Assembly (NCBI RefSeq): GCF_030811555.1
Contig: NZ_JAUSQZ010000001.1
Coordinates: 1,736,001 to 1,800,000, forward strand
DNA length: 64,000 nucleotides
Reading direction: 5' to 3'
From: Kineosporia succinea
Lineage (GTDB): Bacteria > Actinomycetota > Actinomycetes > Actinomycetales > Kineosporiaceae
The notes under the pieces were generated by a model that made no database searches, was not told where the DNA came from, and saw only the letters and a program-made list of their open reading frames with translations. This document shows, piece by piece, positions 25,106 through 33,313 of the stretch (position 1 is the first letter of the stretch; every line of letters starts with the position of its first letter). Position numbers and translations under genes: made by a program.

Positions 25106-26164
25106 TCACCGCGTCTCCAAGGCCTCCTTGACCGCCGCGTCGACCCGCGCGTCCTCAAGCTCCTGCCGACGACGGCGACGCCGCCGCGACAGCACCACCA
25201 TTCCCACGACCAGGGCGACCACGACCACGATCAGCAGCCCGAGCGTCCACGGCAGTGCCCACGTGGTGGCGGTCTCGACCACCGGCGGGAGCGTCGTGCT
25301 CGAACCCGCCGCATCGGTGATGATCGGCACCAGAGTCACTCTCGCGGTCAGGCGGCCAGAGGGCACGACATCATGGACGACGCCCGTCACCTTCCAGCTC
25401 TCGCCCGGCAGGAGCTGCTCGGGCACGACCTGTGCGTCACCGTCGGCCTCGAACCAGCCGAACGGGCCCGTGATCGTGCTGTTCCCCTGACCCGACAGGA
25501 TCGCGTTGCCGGTGTTGTGGATCGTGTAACTGACGTCAGCGTCACCCTTTCCGGCCGGGTTCGGAGTGCCCCGGTATTCGACGGAAAGGCCCTCGATCGC
25601 GAGACCCGGCTTCAGGTCGCCGTCCACGCGTAGCTTGATCTGGATGCCCAGCCGCCGGTCGACGTTGATGGTCTCCTCGGAGTCCTCCTGCACCAGCGAC
25701 GTGATGATGCCACCGGCGTGGTCGCCAGGCGTGGCGTTCTCGGGAATCATTACCTTGAAGGGCACTTCGGCGCTCTTGCCGGGCTTGATCGTGACGTTGT
25801 CGGACGTGGGCCGCACCCACGAGCCCACCGCGATCGACTCCGCGTCCTTCGTCACCAGGTCCATCTGGCCGGCTTCGGTGGTGAATCCGTCGGCCGCGTA
25901 GACCCCCAGGGTGAGCGGGGTCTTGCCACGATTGGCCACCACCATGGCGTCCTCGAGCGTGTCGCCGGGCCTGATGTCGTAGCTGAAACTGGTGCGGTTC
26001 TCGCCCAGGTCGTTCGACGCCGTGCGCACGGTCCAGGTCACGTCATCGGTGGGAGCGGCAATGGTGGACGTGGTGGCCGACGCGGGTGCGGCACCCACCA
26101 GGGCGGCACTCGCGGCCAGAACCATGGCGGCAAGCATCTTTACGGTCTTCACGAACCGGCTCAT
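25106..26164 (-). CDS. DUF916/WxL-interacting-type surface protein with C-terminal anchor
   Basis: 352 aa. It starts with a signal peptide (MLAAMVLAASAALVGAAPASA), followed by a first immunoglobulin-like domain with FSYDIRPGDTLEDAMVVANRG and GVYAADGF, the pattern of DUF916 peptidoglycan-binding proteins. A second beta domain is followed by a membrane helix (LGLLIVVVVALVVGMVVL) and a cytoplasmic RRRRRR tail. It lies 53 bp downstream of the purple acid phosphatase gene, same strand. In Firmicutes such proteins pair with WxL-domain proteins; here the partner candidate is that phosphatase. Confidence 0.75.
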   Translation of the reverse strand: MSRFVKTVKMLAAMVLAASAALVGAAPASATTSTIAAPTDDVTWTVRTASNDLGENRTSFSYDIRPGDTLEDAMVVANRGKTPLTLGVYAADGFTTEAGQMDLVTKDAESIAVGSWVRPTSDNVTIKPGKSAEVPFKVMIPENATPGDHAGGIITSLVQEDSEETINVDRRLGIQIKLRVDGDLKPGLAIEGLSVEYRGTPNPAGKGDADVSYTIHNTGNAILSGQGNSTITGPFGWFEADGDAQVVPEQLLPGESWKVTGVVHDVVPSGRLTARVTLVPIITDAAGSSTTLPPVVETATTWALPWTLGLLIVVVVALVVGMVVLSRRRRRRRQELEDARVDAAVKEALETR

Positions 26165-26217
26165 TCCTCGAGAGTCGGTGGGGCGGTCCCCGGTACGGGA
26201 CCGCCCCACCGGGTGGA

Positions 26218-28110
26218 TCAGCTGCTGAGCGCGGTGATGGTCAGGGTGGCGCGGTAGCTACCCGTCTCGACGCTGCTCGGGATCTTCAGATCGAGGTCGG
26301 CCGAGAGCTTGCCCTCGCCCTTCTCGTGTCCCTGGTCGGCCTGACCCAGGGTGCGGGAGACGGAAAGACCGTCACCGCCGTCCAGGCCGGAGTCGACCTC
26401 GGCACCCGCCTTGGCCCCGGCGCCGGCCTGCGCCACCTCCGGGGTCCAGCCCAGGTACGACCCGGAGAACGTCTTGTCGCCGTCCTTGAAGTCGCCCACC
26501 GAGGCCGAGATCGACCACGGGGCCTGGGAACTGCGGGTGTCGGTGACCGCGATCGGGTTGATCGTGCCGGTCGCGCCGAGGTACTTGCCGTCCTTGTCCT
26601 GTGCCGTGCCCATGTCGACCAGGCCGTTCTTGCCGTCGATCGTCCACCCGAACTCACCGGGGGCGGCCTTCGGCACCTTGACCTGGATCTCCTGGCCCTC
26701 ACCGTGGTACGGGTGCACCGTGACCTTGTCGACCGTGGAGCCGACGTTCGTCTCGCTGCGGATGTTCTCGACGACCAGCTCGTCGGAGCGCACCTTCACC
26801 TTGACGTAGGTGCGGGTGTTCTCCTGGTTCTGGACCGAGTTGTACCAGTAGTTGCCCGGGTTCAGCGGGTCGGCGCCGTTACCGGCACCGCTCGTCCCAC
26901 TGTTGTCCGGCGCCGTGATGCCGTAGTACTTCGACCCGGAGGCCGAGTTCGCCGTCACGTAGAGCACGCCACCCGGACCCGGGTAGACGTTCTCGGCCCC
27001 CGGCCGCTCGGCCGCGTCCGCCTTCTCGCCGTTCTTGATCAGGTAGCTACGGGTGTAGGCGTGGTCGTGGCCCTGCAGAACCAGGTCGACACCCAGCTTC
27101 GAGAAGGTGGTCGGGAAGTCGACGCGGCGGACCTTGGCGTCGCTGTCCTTCGCGTGGCTGGCCGGCGAGTAGATCGCGTGGTGGTACACGAGAACCTTGT
27201 ACTTGGCCTCGTTGCCGTGCTTGTTGATGACGTCGGTGACGTAGCCCAGGTGTGCCTCGTCACCGCCACCACCCTGAGAGGTGGCGTAGCTGTTGCTGTT
27301 CAGGTCGATGAACAGCACGTCCTTGTAGATGTACCAGTAGTCGCCACCGGAGGTGTTCGACGACGGGTTGCCGTTCGAGTAGTACGCACCCGAGCGATCG
27401 TTGTTCGGCACCGCCATGTGCTGCTCGTAGGCCTTGCCACCGACGTCGTGGTTACCGATCGTCGCCGCCCAGGGGATCGAGCGCAGCTGGTCGGGAGCCA
27501 GGAAGGCGTCCCACTGCGTCTCGGTGTTGGCGGTCTCGACCTGGTCGCCGCCGGACACCAGGATCTCGGCGTCCGGGTTGGCCTTGGTCGCCACGGCCAG
27601 CGTGTCCGCCCAGCCGGCCTGGTCCTTGGCCACGTTGCCGGACGCACCGATCTGCGGGTCACCGAGGAACAGGAAGTCGTAGTCCCCGTCGAAGTCCTGG
27701 GTCTTGAAGGTGTAGGCCTTCGACCAGTTGCCCTCCGACCCGACATGGTAGGAGTACGAGGTGTTCTCGGCCAGACCGGTGATCGTGGCGTTCCGGTTGT
27801 AGCCACCGCTCGAGGCGATGTTGGCGCCGCCGACCGCCGAGAAGCTCTTGGCGGAGGCGGGGAACTCACCGTCCTTGACCGAGGCGGCCGGGGCCACCTC
27901 GACAGCCTGCGTGGTGTCGCCCGAGGAGTACCAGGACACCATGCGCTGCGTTTCGTCGGCACCGACACCGAGAATGACACCGGTCAGGTTGACCGTGTCG
28001 GCCGCCGACGCGGGAGCGGCGAATCCACCGACCGCGACGGCCAGACCGAGCGCGCACGCCGCGATCGGCCGGGCCAGCCGCAGCGGCCGGCGAGCGTCTT
28101 TGTGAGACAC
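26218..28110 (-). CDS. Secreted purple acid phosphatase with C-terminal WxL-like domain
   Basis: 630 aa. Signal peptide (ACALGLAVAVGGFAAPASA), an N-terminal fibronectin-like domain (about 40-145), then a dinuclear metallophosphatase domain with FLGDPQIG, VSGGDQVE, IGNHDVG, VYHHAIYS and QGHDHAYTRS, the full set of purple acid phosphatase ligand blocks. After a linker beta domain, residues about 505-630 resemble a WxL surface domain (APWSISASVGDFKDG.., ..YLGWTP, ending in YRATLTITALSS). Start GTG 28110 is preceded by GAAAGGGATG. It probably scavenges phosphate while held at the wall by the DUF916-type neighbour. Confidence 0.85.
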   Translation of the reverse strand: MSHKDARRPLRLARPIAACALGLAVAVGGFAAPASAADTVNLTGVILGVGADETQRMVSWYSSGDTTQAVEVAPAASVKDGEFPASAKSFSAVGGANIASSGGYNRNATITGLAENTSYSYHVGSEGNWSKAYTFKTQDFDGDYDFLFLGDPQIGASGNVAKDQAGWADTLAVATKANPDAEILVSGGDQVETANTETQWDAFLAPDQLRSIPWAATIGNHDVGGKAYEQHMAVPNNDRSGAYYSNGNPSSNTSGGDYWYIYKDVLFIDLNSNSYATSQGGGGDEAHLGYVTDVINKHGNEAKYKVLVYHHAIYSPASHAKDSDAKVRRVDFPTTFSKLGVDLVLQGHDHAYTRSYLIKNGEKADAAERPGAENVYPGPGGVLYVTANSASGSKYYGITAPDNSGTSGAGNGADPLNPGNYWYNSVQNQENTRTYVKVKVRSDELVVENIRSETNVGSTVDKVTVHPYHGEGQEIQVKVPKAAPGEFGWTIDGKNGLVDMGTAQDKDGKYLGATGTINPIAVTDTRSSQAPWSISASVGDFKDGDKTFSGSYLGWTPEVAQAGAGAKAGAEVDSGLDGGDGLSVSRTLGQADQGHEKGEGKLSADLDLKIPSSVETGSYRATLTITALSS

Positions 28111-28246
28111 GTTGATTCATCCCTTTCAGGGTGAACAGAAATGAGGCGGGCTCAATGTTCAGCGGTGCGATGAACGAACGGTGAACGGCCCCACTGTTTC
28201 TGGGGGTGATCGTCGTAAGACATGACACTGTGTGCCATTTCGTTAT

Positions 28247-29428
28247 CTAGAAGACGCGTTCCACGAACCAGTAGAGGCCGACGACGGTCACGACGACCGA
28301 GATCAGGCCGCTCGTCCACACCGCCGCGGTCGGGGCCCGGTGACGCATCAGCGCGAGCACGGGGAAGATCACGGCGATGATGCCGAGCTGCACCGCCTCG
28401 ATCCCGATGTTGAACACCAGCAGCGACCAGAGCAGCGACCAGGAGAACGCCTCGTCGATGCCCAGAGCCCCCGCGAAACCCAGCCCGTGCACGAGGCCGA
28501 AGCAGAAGACCACGCCCAGACGCGTCCATCCGGCCCGGTCGAGACTGAAATGGCTCTCGCCGGTATCGATGTCGGAGGCCCTCGAGCCCTTCCGGAAGAG
28601 GCGCCACAGGTACCAGGCGGCCACGCCGGCGATGGAGATCGCGATGATCGGCTCGACGACGTCGCCCGAGACGCTCACCAGGCCGAGGGCGGCCAGGATG
28701 AACGTGACCGAGTGGGCAAGGGTGAACGAGGTCGCGACCAGCACGACCTCGCGCAGGCGACGGGAGCCGACGATCAGGGCGAGCAGGAAGAGCAGGTGGT
28801 CGGGGCCCTCGTAGAGGTGCTCGGCGCCGAGCTTGAAGAACTCCCGGAAGCGCTGGAAACCGCTCTGCGACAGGTCGAACGAGGGGTTGGACGCGTCCAG
28901 GGCGGCGGAGCCGTGGAGTCCGCCGACCGAGTAGGTGACGATCGTCCTGGTGTCCCGGACGAAGGTCTCGCTGTCGGGGAAGAGCTTGCTCGTGACCACG
29001 TAATCGTCCGAGGTACAGGCGTGGTCGAGCGTCAGGAAGGCGTAGGGCACGCCCTCGCGCTGCTTGATCCCCATGCTTTCACTGAGGGAAGGTGTGCACC
29101 CGTTCACCTGGAACCGCTGGGTGACGTAGTCGGTCACCACCGCGGTGTGCTTCTCGAGAGCCTGGGCCTGGGCGGTGGCGTCGCCGCTCTCGAAGGCGGC
29201 GGTTCCGTCCTGGAAGAGCGCGTCCTCCTGGGCGGCGTCCGCGGCCGAGACGACGAGCAGGTCGTACTCGAGGCCGAGTTCGGTGGTGACGTGGTTCTTC
29301 TCGGGTGCGGTGGCGTCGACGTACACCACGGACGTGAAGCCGTGGGCTTGAGCCGGGGCCGCACCGAGAACGATCCCCGCGGCGACGACGACCCCGAGGA
29401 CGGCGGCGCGGAGAGGGCGGCTGGACAT
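28247..29428 (-). CDS. HupE/UreJ-type membrane protein
   Basis: 393 aa from ATG 29428, with ribosome site AAGGAG. Signal peptide, then an extracytoplasmic domain of about 170 residues with a CTPSL..HACTSD cysteine pair, then six or so membrane helices carrying the HupE/UreJ signatures EHLYEGPDHLLFLLALIVG, TLAHSVTFILAALGL and GLVHGLGFAGAL (conserved His). Related proteins are metal (nickel/cobalt) permeases or accessory proteins; the large exported domain is typical of the long variant. It is 136 bp upstream of the phosphatase gene, same strand. Confidence 0.75.
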   Translation of the reverse strand: MSSRPLRAAVLGVVVAAGIVLGAAPAQAHGFTSVVYVDATAPEKNHVTTELGLEYDLLVVSAADAAQEDALFQDGTAAFESGDATAQAQALEKHTAVVTDYVTQRFQVNGCTPSLSESMGIKQREGVPYAFLTLDHACTSDDYVVTSKLFPDSETFVRDTRTIVTYSVGGLHGSAALDASNPSFDLSQSGFQRFREFFKLGAEHLYEGPDHLLFLLALIVGSRRLREVVLVATSFTLAHSVTFILAALGLVSVSGDVVEPIIAISIAGVAAWYLWRLFRKGSRASDIDTGESHFSLDRAGWTRLGVVFCFGLVHGLGFAGALGIDEAFSWSLLWSLLVFNIGIEAVQLGIIAVIFPVLALMRHRAPTAAVWTSGLISVVVTVVGLYWFVERVF

Positions 29429-29590
29429 GGGACTCCTTACGGTTGGCGCGAGCAACCTTCCCGTTCCAGGTGAATGAATAACGTTGCCTCGGCCAACAGA
29501 GACGGAACACTCCGGCCCGAAACGGTCTCGATCGGGTTGGACGTCTTCAAGGGGGTAAGAAGTACGGACGCATTCATGAAGGAGGAGCCC

Positions 29591-30274
29591 GTGCGCCCCT
29601 GGCCCGCTGTACTTCCGGCGGCTGTACTTCCGGCGGCAGTACTTCTGGCGGCGGTGCTCGCCACCGCGGCCTGCGGATCGGGTGACTGGTCGCAGTCCCG
29701 CCCGATGCCGACCGCGATCGGCGCTCTCGGAGCCGGTTTCACCGACCCCGCCTCACCCCCGGGCCCGGAGGCCACCTTCACCCCGGCACCCGGTTCGTGG
29801 GACGAGGTGCGCCCGTCGAAGGGCTTCCGCGTGGTGCTGCTGACGGCCGGCGACGACGCCCCGACCCGGGCGCTGGTCTCGGCGGTCGAGTCCTGGGCCT
29901 CCGCGGAAGACGTGGACCTGCGTACGGTCGACGGCACCGGTGAGCACGACCTCGTCCCCAGGATCACCGAGGCGATCGGGATGAACGGCGACCTGGTGAT
30001 CAGCGCGGGCAATGCCCTGATCGACCCCCTGACCCTGGTGAGCGCGAGTCACCTCGACCAGGAGTTCCTGGTGATCGGGGCCGAGACCGGCGAGCCGACG
30101 GCGAATGTCACGGCGGTGGACTGGACGGGAGCTGCCTACCGCGGTGCGGAGCTGCAGGCGTCGTCCGAGTTCGACCCGGCGACCTTCACGGCCGAGCGGT
30201 GCGGGGACGCGGTGCGGGCAGGGGTGGCGAGCGTGCTGAGCGGGGTGACGGGGGTGGTGTTGTGGCTGGCGTGA
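29591..30274 (+). CDS. Lipoprotein, BMP/periplasmic-binding-like
   Basis: 227 aa starting at GTG 29591, directly after AAGGAGGAGCCC, a near-perfect ribosome site. The signal peptide ends at the lipobox-like TAAC (Cys about 28). Its h-region is coded by a 15-bp repeat (about 2.9 copies, 29606-29650), giving repeated AVLPA. The mature part looks like a small binding-protein fold (FRVVLLTAGDDAPTRALVSAV; GDLVISAGNALID; EFLVIGAET) related to BMP family lipoproteins but much shorter. Ligand unknown. Confidence 0.6.
   Translation: MRPWPAVLPAAVLPAAVLLAAVLATAACGSGDWSQSRPMPTAIGALGAGFTDPASPPGPEATFTPAPGSWDEVRPSKGFRVVLLTAGDDAPTRALVSAVESWASAEDVDLRTVDGTGEHDLVPRITEAIGMNGDLVISAGNALIDPLTLVSASHLDQEFLVIGAETGEPTANVTAVDWTGAAYRGAELQASSEFDPATFTAERCGDAVRAGVASVLSGVTGVVLWLA
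29606..29650 (+). repeat. 15-bp tandem repeat inside the signal peptide
   Basis: Two exact copies of GCTGTACTTCCGGCG and a third with two changes, encoding repeated Ala-Val-Leu-Pro/Leu-Ala. Copy-number change would lengthen the hydrophobic core in steps of five residues. Confidence 0.7.
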
Positions 30275-30423
30275 TACTTGAAGCGCACATCACCGCGAAG
30301 GAAAGCCCTGACAGGTGGTCGCGCATGGCCACTGAAACTGGTGATTCCCTTTGAGGAACTCTCTGCCCCTGTGGCCGAGGCCGATCCAGAACTGGACGTC
30401 AAGACTTCTCCGACTGCATCCGT

Positions 30424-30496
30424 GCCCCGGCTCAGAAGATTGAGCAGAGGTTTCCTCAAGCTTGTGTCGGAGGTTCGAATCCTCTCGGGGCCGCAC
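30424..30496 (+). pseudogene. tRNA-Arg(CCT) pseudogene
   Basis: From 30430 to 30490 it matches the functional tRNA-Arg of this window at 57 of 61 positions, including the whole T arm. It has lost the two linker bases before the D arm, has a mispair in the anticodon stem, a C at position 37, and an acceptor stem that no longer pairs cleanly (GTGCCCC against GGGGCCGCAC). It has no CCA. Probably non-functional. Confidence 0.7.
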
Positions 30497-30546
30497 AGAT
30501 CGGGTGTTCAGCGGCGGGCCGCCCCAGTAGTTCGGATCAGCGGGAC

Positions 30547-30584
30547 AGTCCTGCTTTCGATTATCGATGATCGAAAGCAGGACT
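30547..30584. repeat. 38-bp inverted repeat, perfect 15-bp arms
   Basis: AGTCCTGCTTTCGAT and its exact complement around the 8-base centre TATCGATG. It is relatively AT-rich, lacks a T run, and lies 50 bp from the tRNA pseudogene. A recombination or regulatory site is more likely than a terminator. Confidence 0.75.
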
Positions 30585-30770
30585 CTCTCGGGCCTCGGAG
30601 GCCGGAGCGCCAGGCCTGCAATGACCTGATCCGGGTCTGTAGAGGCCAGCGTTCTCGCGACGAGAGCCACTTCGCCGGGGTCGAGGAAGCTCAAGGTGGA
30701 TGGGGTCCAGGCTGCGAACAGTGGTTGGGCCGAGTCCACATAGATATCGTCACGGTCTCGGTCACGCCGC

Positions 30771-30818
30771 GAGCCTAAGACGCGGCGAGCCTAAGACGCG
30801 GCGAGCCTAAGACGCGGC
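30771..30818. repeat. 16-bp tandem repeat, three exact copies
   Basis: GAGCCTAAGACGCGGC repeated three times without change, then a partial copy (GAGCC). Confidence 0.9.
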
Positions 30819-30834
30819 GAGCCGTCGGAAAAGC

Positions 30835-30868
30835 GGAAGGGCCCGCAGCCGAAGCTGCGGGCCTTTCC
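30835..30868 (-). terminator. Terminator of the phytase-like esterase gene
   Basis: 15-bp arms around a TTCG loop on the minus strand (GCTGCGGGCCC side), one wobble pair, followed by CTTTTCC. It starts 17 bp after the stop at 30886. Confidence 0.8.
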
Positions 30869-30885
30869 AGAAGCAGGAGCTCAGG

Positions 30886-33207
30886 TCACTTCTTACCGAA
30901 GATCTTGTTCGCCTTGCCGATCGACATGAACACCGTCTCGCCCGTCGAGTCGTCCAGCGCGTCGTTGTCGGTCGAGATCCACACCTGACCGTCACCGCCC
31001 ACCGTCAGACCCTCGAGCTTCTCCTGCGTCCACCCGTTCCCCGCCTGCAGGAACGGCAGCACATCCACCGCCAGCTTCTTCGACAGCACCGGCAGCGTCC
31101 CCGGCGCCGGGTCCTTCGACGGCAGCGTCACCGTGTAGACCCGCTTGATCTTCGCGTTCGGGCCGTTCAGCTTGTCGCGCTCGATCACCGCCAGCCGTCC
31201 GTCCGACAGCGCCGTCACCTCCGACAGACCGATCCAGTCGCCCGCCGTCGTCGTGGTCTCCAGCTGGTAGCCGAACCACGTCCACTTGCCCGTCTTCACG
31301 TCGTAGCGGCCGATCCGGGCCACGTTCGCCGGGTCCTTCGACGACGCCCGCTGCACCACCGCGAACAGGTGCTCACCGTTACGGTCGTAGGTGGCCGTGA
31401 CGCCCTCGAAACCCTGCGACTTCAGGCCCACCGCCACGTCCGAGGGCAGCGGAACCGTCTGGGCCACCACACCGCGCTTGTCCACGCGCACCAGCTTGTT
31501 CTCCGCGCCGGTCGCACCCTCCACCGCCAGCCAGTAACCGCCACCGGACGAGTACGGACGCGCGTAGATGCCTTCTGCGTCCAGCGCCACCGCCTTGCCC
31601 GTGGAATCGGTGACGTCGAGACGCTTCGTGATCCGCGCCGGCTTCGACGAGGTGTCGATCGTGAGGATGCCCGTGGTGCTGTAGCCGGCGTCCGTCACGC
31701 TCACCAGGCGGTCGCGGGAGTCCGGCACCGCCGACAGGGCACCCAGAGTGCCCCAGCCGATCGGTGCACCACGACGTTCGCGAGACTCGATCTGCGGGTA
31801 CGACGACGAAGAAGCACCCAGCTCGTAGAGCGCCACCGACGAACGCACCCCGGCGTCCGCGTCGTCCACCTCGCTCGAGACCGCCAGCAGACCGCGCGAC
31901 GGGATCGGCAGGATGCCCTCCGGCCCGTTCGTCGTCGGCAGCACCTGCACGAACTTCGGGTCGCGAGCCTTCGAGATGTCGTAGACCGCGACGAAGTTGC
32001 TGCGCTCCGAACCCACGAAAGCGTACTTCTGGCCGTTGAAGTCGGCCGTGGCCAGGCCCTCGAGCTCGATGCCCTTCTTGCCCGCCCGCGACTCGGAGTG
32101 CTGCCCGATCTGCACCGCGAGCTTCTCCAGCTCGTTGCCCGAGTCCCAGCGCACCTTGCCGGTCTTCGAGTCGAACACCGTCCAGCCGCGCGTACCGCCT
32201 TTCCAGTCACCCTCGTTCGCGGTGCCCAGGTAGCGGTTGTCCAGCCAGGCCACGGCGTCCGGCTCGCGCGGGACGTCCTTGATCGAGCCGGTCTGGTCGA
32301 TCACCCCGTCGTCCTCGGTGTCGATGCCAGAGACCGAGGCGGTGCCGGCGCTGAACACCTTGCTGACCCGGTGAGAGGCAGCGTCGATCAGCACGATGCC
32401 GTTGTTCTCCTGCAGCGTCACGGCCAGCTGGCCGTCGTCGCTGAACGAGACGTACTCGGGCTCGGGGTCGATCGGGGTGTCGATCCCCGCGTCCGCGAAC
32501 GACTTCAGCGCCGAGCCGTCGGCGTTGACCAGGGAGACCTTGTGCGCGGTCCACGTCGCCGGGTCGGCCGGCCGGCTCAGGTCGAGGATCTGCACGAAAC
32601 CGGCCGGGAGCTGCGGCAGGTCGCCCTCCTCACCACCGGTGGGGGTGGCCTCCTCGTCGCGCTCGTTCTCGATGGCGATCGCGACCCGGGTGCCAGCCTT
32701 GTTCGCCGCGATCGAGTCGGGCTGGCCACCGAGGTCGATGCTGCGCACCCGCGTGCGGTCGGAGACGCGGATGACATCGACCCGGCCCGACGGCTCGGTG
32801 TAGCTCTTGCTGGTGTTGACCACCACGAGCACGTAGTCACCGACCACCGTGACCGACGTGGGCTCGTCCTCGGTGTCGCCCAGCTGGGCCAGCGACAGCG
32901 TGCCGAGCCCCTTCACCTCGTCCGGGTTCGAGATGTCGAGGAAACCGATGCGCCTGCCCGCCGCATCGGTGTAGATCATCGTCTTGCCGTCCTTGGTGAC
33001 GGTCGAGATCTCGGCCACCGTCTCGTCGGACACCGCGGCACCGGCCGGGCGGTTCTGGTACACCGCGTAGGTGTCGGTGCGGGAGAAGAACCGGCCGTGC
33101 GACGACCCCGCACTGGCGGGCTGCGCGACGGCCGCCAGGGCCGCCCCCGCCAGTGCCGTCGCGGTGAACACGGCTGCGGTGCGAACCCCGGTCTGCCTCT
33201 TACCCAC
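30886..33207 (-). CDS. Secreted phytase-like esterase (choice-of-anchor-free)
   Basis: 773 aa, exported. I start at GTG 33207, 6 bases after GAGGAG, giving a signal peptide with core AAVFTATALAGAALAAVA. The body is a long beta-propeller-like protein: an alternating N-terminal LVIP/choline-esterase-like part (YTDAAGRRIGFLDISNPDEV; SVTVVGDYVLVVVNTS) and a C-terminal part with ALDAEGIYARP, FEGVTATYDRNG and KLEGLTVGGDGQVWISTDND, characteristic of the esterase-like phytase family. Its substrate may be organic phosphate esters. It is followed by its own terminator. Confidence 0.75.
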   Translation of the reverse strand: MGKRQTGVRTAAVFTATALAGAALAAVAQPASAGSSHGRFFSRTDTYAVYQNRPAGAAVSDETVAEISTVTKDGKTMIYTDAAGRRIGFLDISNPDEVKGLGTLSLAQLGDTEDEPTSVTVVGDYVLVVVNTSKSYTEPSGRVDVIRVSDRTRVRSIDLGGQPDSIAANKAGTRVAIAIENERDEEATPTGGEEGDLPQLPAGFVQILDLSRPADPATWTAHKVSLVNADGSALKSFADAGIDTPIDPEPEYVSFSDDGQLAVTLQENNGIVLIDAASHRVSKVFSAGTASVSGIDTEDDGVIDQTGSIKDVPREPDAVAWLDNRYLGTANEGDWKGGTRGWTVFDSKTGKVRWDSGNELEKLAVQIGQHSESRAGKKGIELEGLATADFNGQKYAFVGSERSNFVAVYDISKARDPKFVQVLPTTNGPEGILPIPSRGLLAVSSEVDDADAGVRSSVALYELGASSSSYPQIESRERRGAPIGWGTLGALSAVPDSRDRLVSVTDAGYSTTGILTIDTSSKPARITKRLDVTDSTGKAVALDAEGIYARPYSSGGGYWLAVEGATGAENKLVRVDKRGVVAQTVPLPSDVAVGLKSQGFEGVTATYDRNGEHLFAVVQRASSKDPANVARIGRYDVKTGKWTWFGYQLETTTTAGDWIGLSEVTALSDGRLAVIERDKLNGPNAKIKRVYTVTLPSKDPAPGTLPVLSKKLAVDVLPFLQAGNGWTQEKLEGLTVGGDGQVWISTDNDALDDSTGETVFMSIGKANKIFGKK

Positions 33208-33313
33208 GTCACTCCTCACGATCTGTTGCCTGGTCGGGCGGAGCTTTTCAAGCGGGGGTGAGGCAGGGTCGACCAGAGGATGAACGGGAGTCAACCAGTG
33301 GCATTCGGTGACC

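Larger units (their letters stand above)
30275..30885. other. Gene-poor 610-bp stretch
   Basis: It holds a tRNA-Arg pseudogene, a 38-bp inverted repeat, a 16-bp tandem repeat and a terminator, each listed separately. A minus-strand open frame (30290-30739) runs straight through the tRNA-like copy and the inverted repeat. Its first 50 codons (..PLFAAWTPSTLSFLDPG..) look protein-like and may be the relic of a gene, but the rest is tRNA read as protein. No intact gene is seen. Confidence 0.5.

Noticed and set aside
26086-28134. 682-codon plus-strand frame
   Set aside because: Antisense to the purple acid phosphatase, Val/Arg-rich shadow.
30290-30739. 149-codon minus-strand ORF with a PREDSNLRH stretch
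   Set aside because: That peptide is a tRNA read as protein; the frame crosses the tRNA pseudogene and the inverted repeat. Only the first ~50 codons could be relic coding sequence.
30771-30818. Possible CRISPR-like array
   Set aside because: The units are directly adjacent 16-mers with no spacers and no cas genes nearby.
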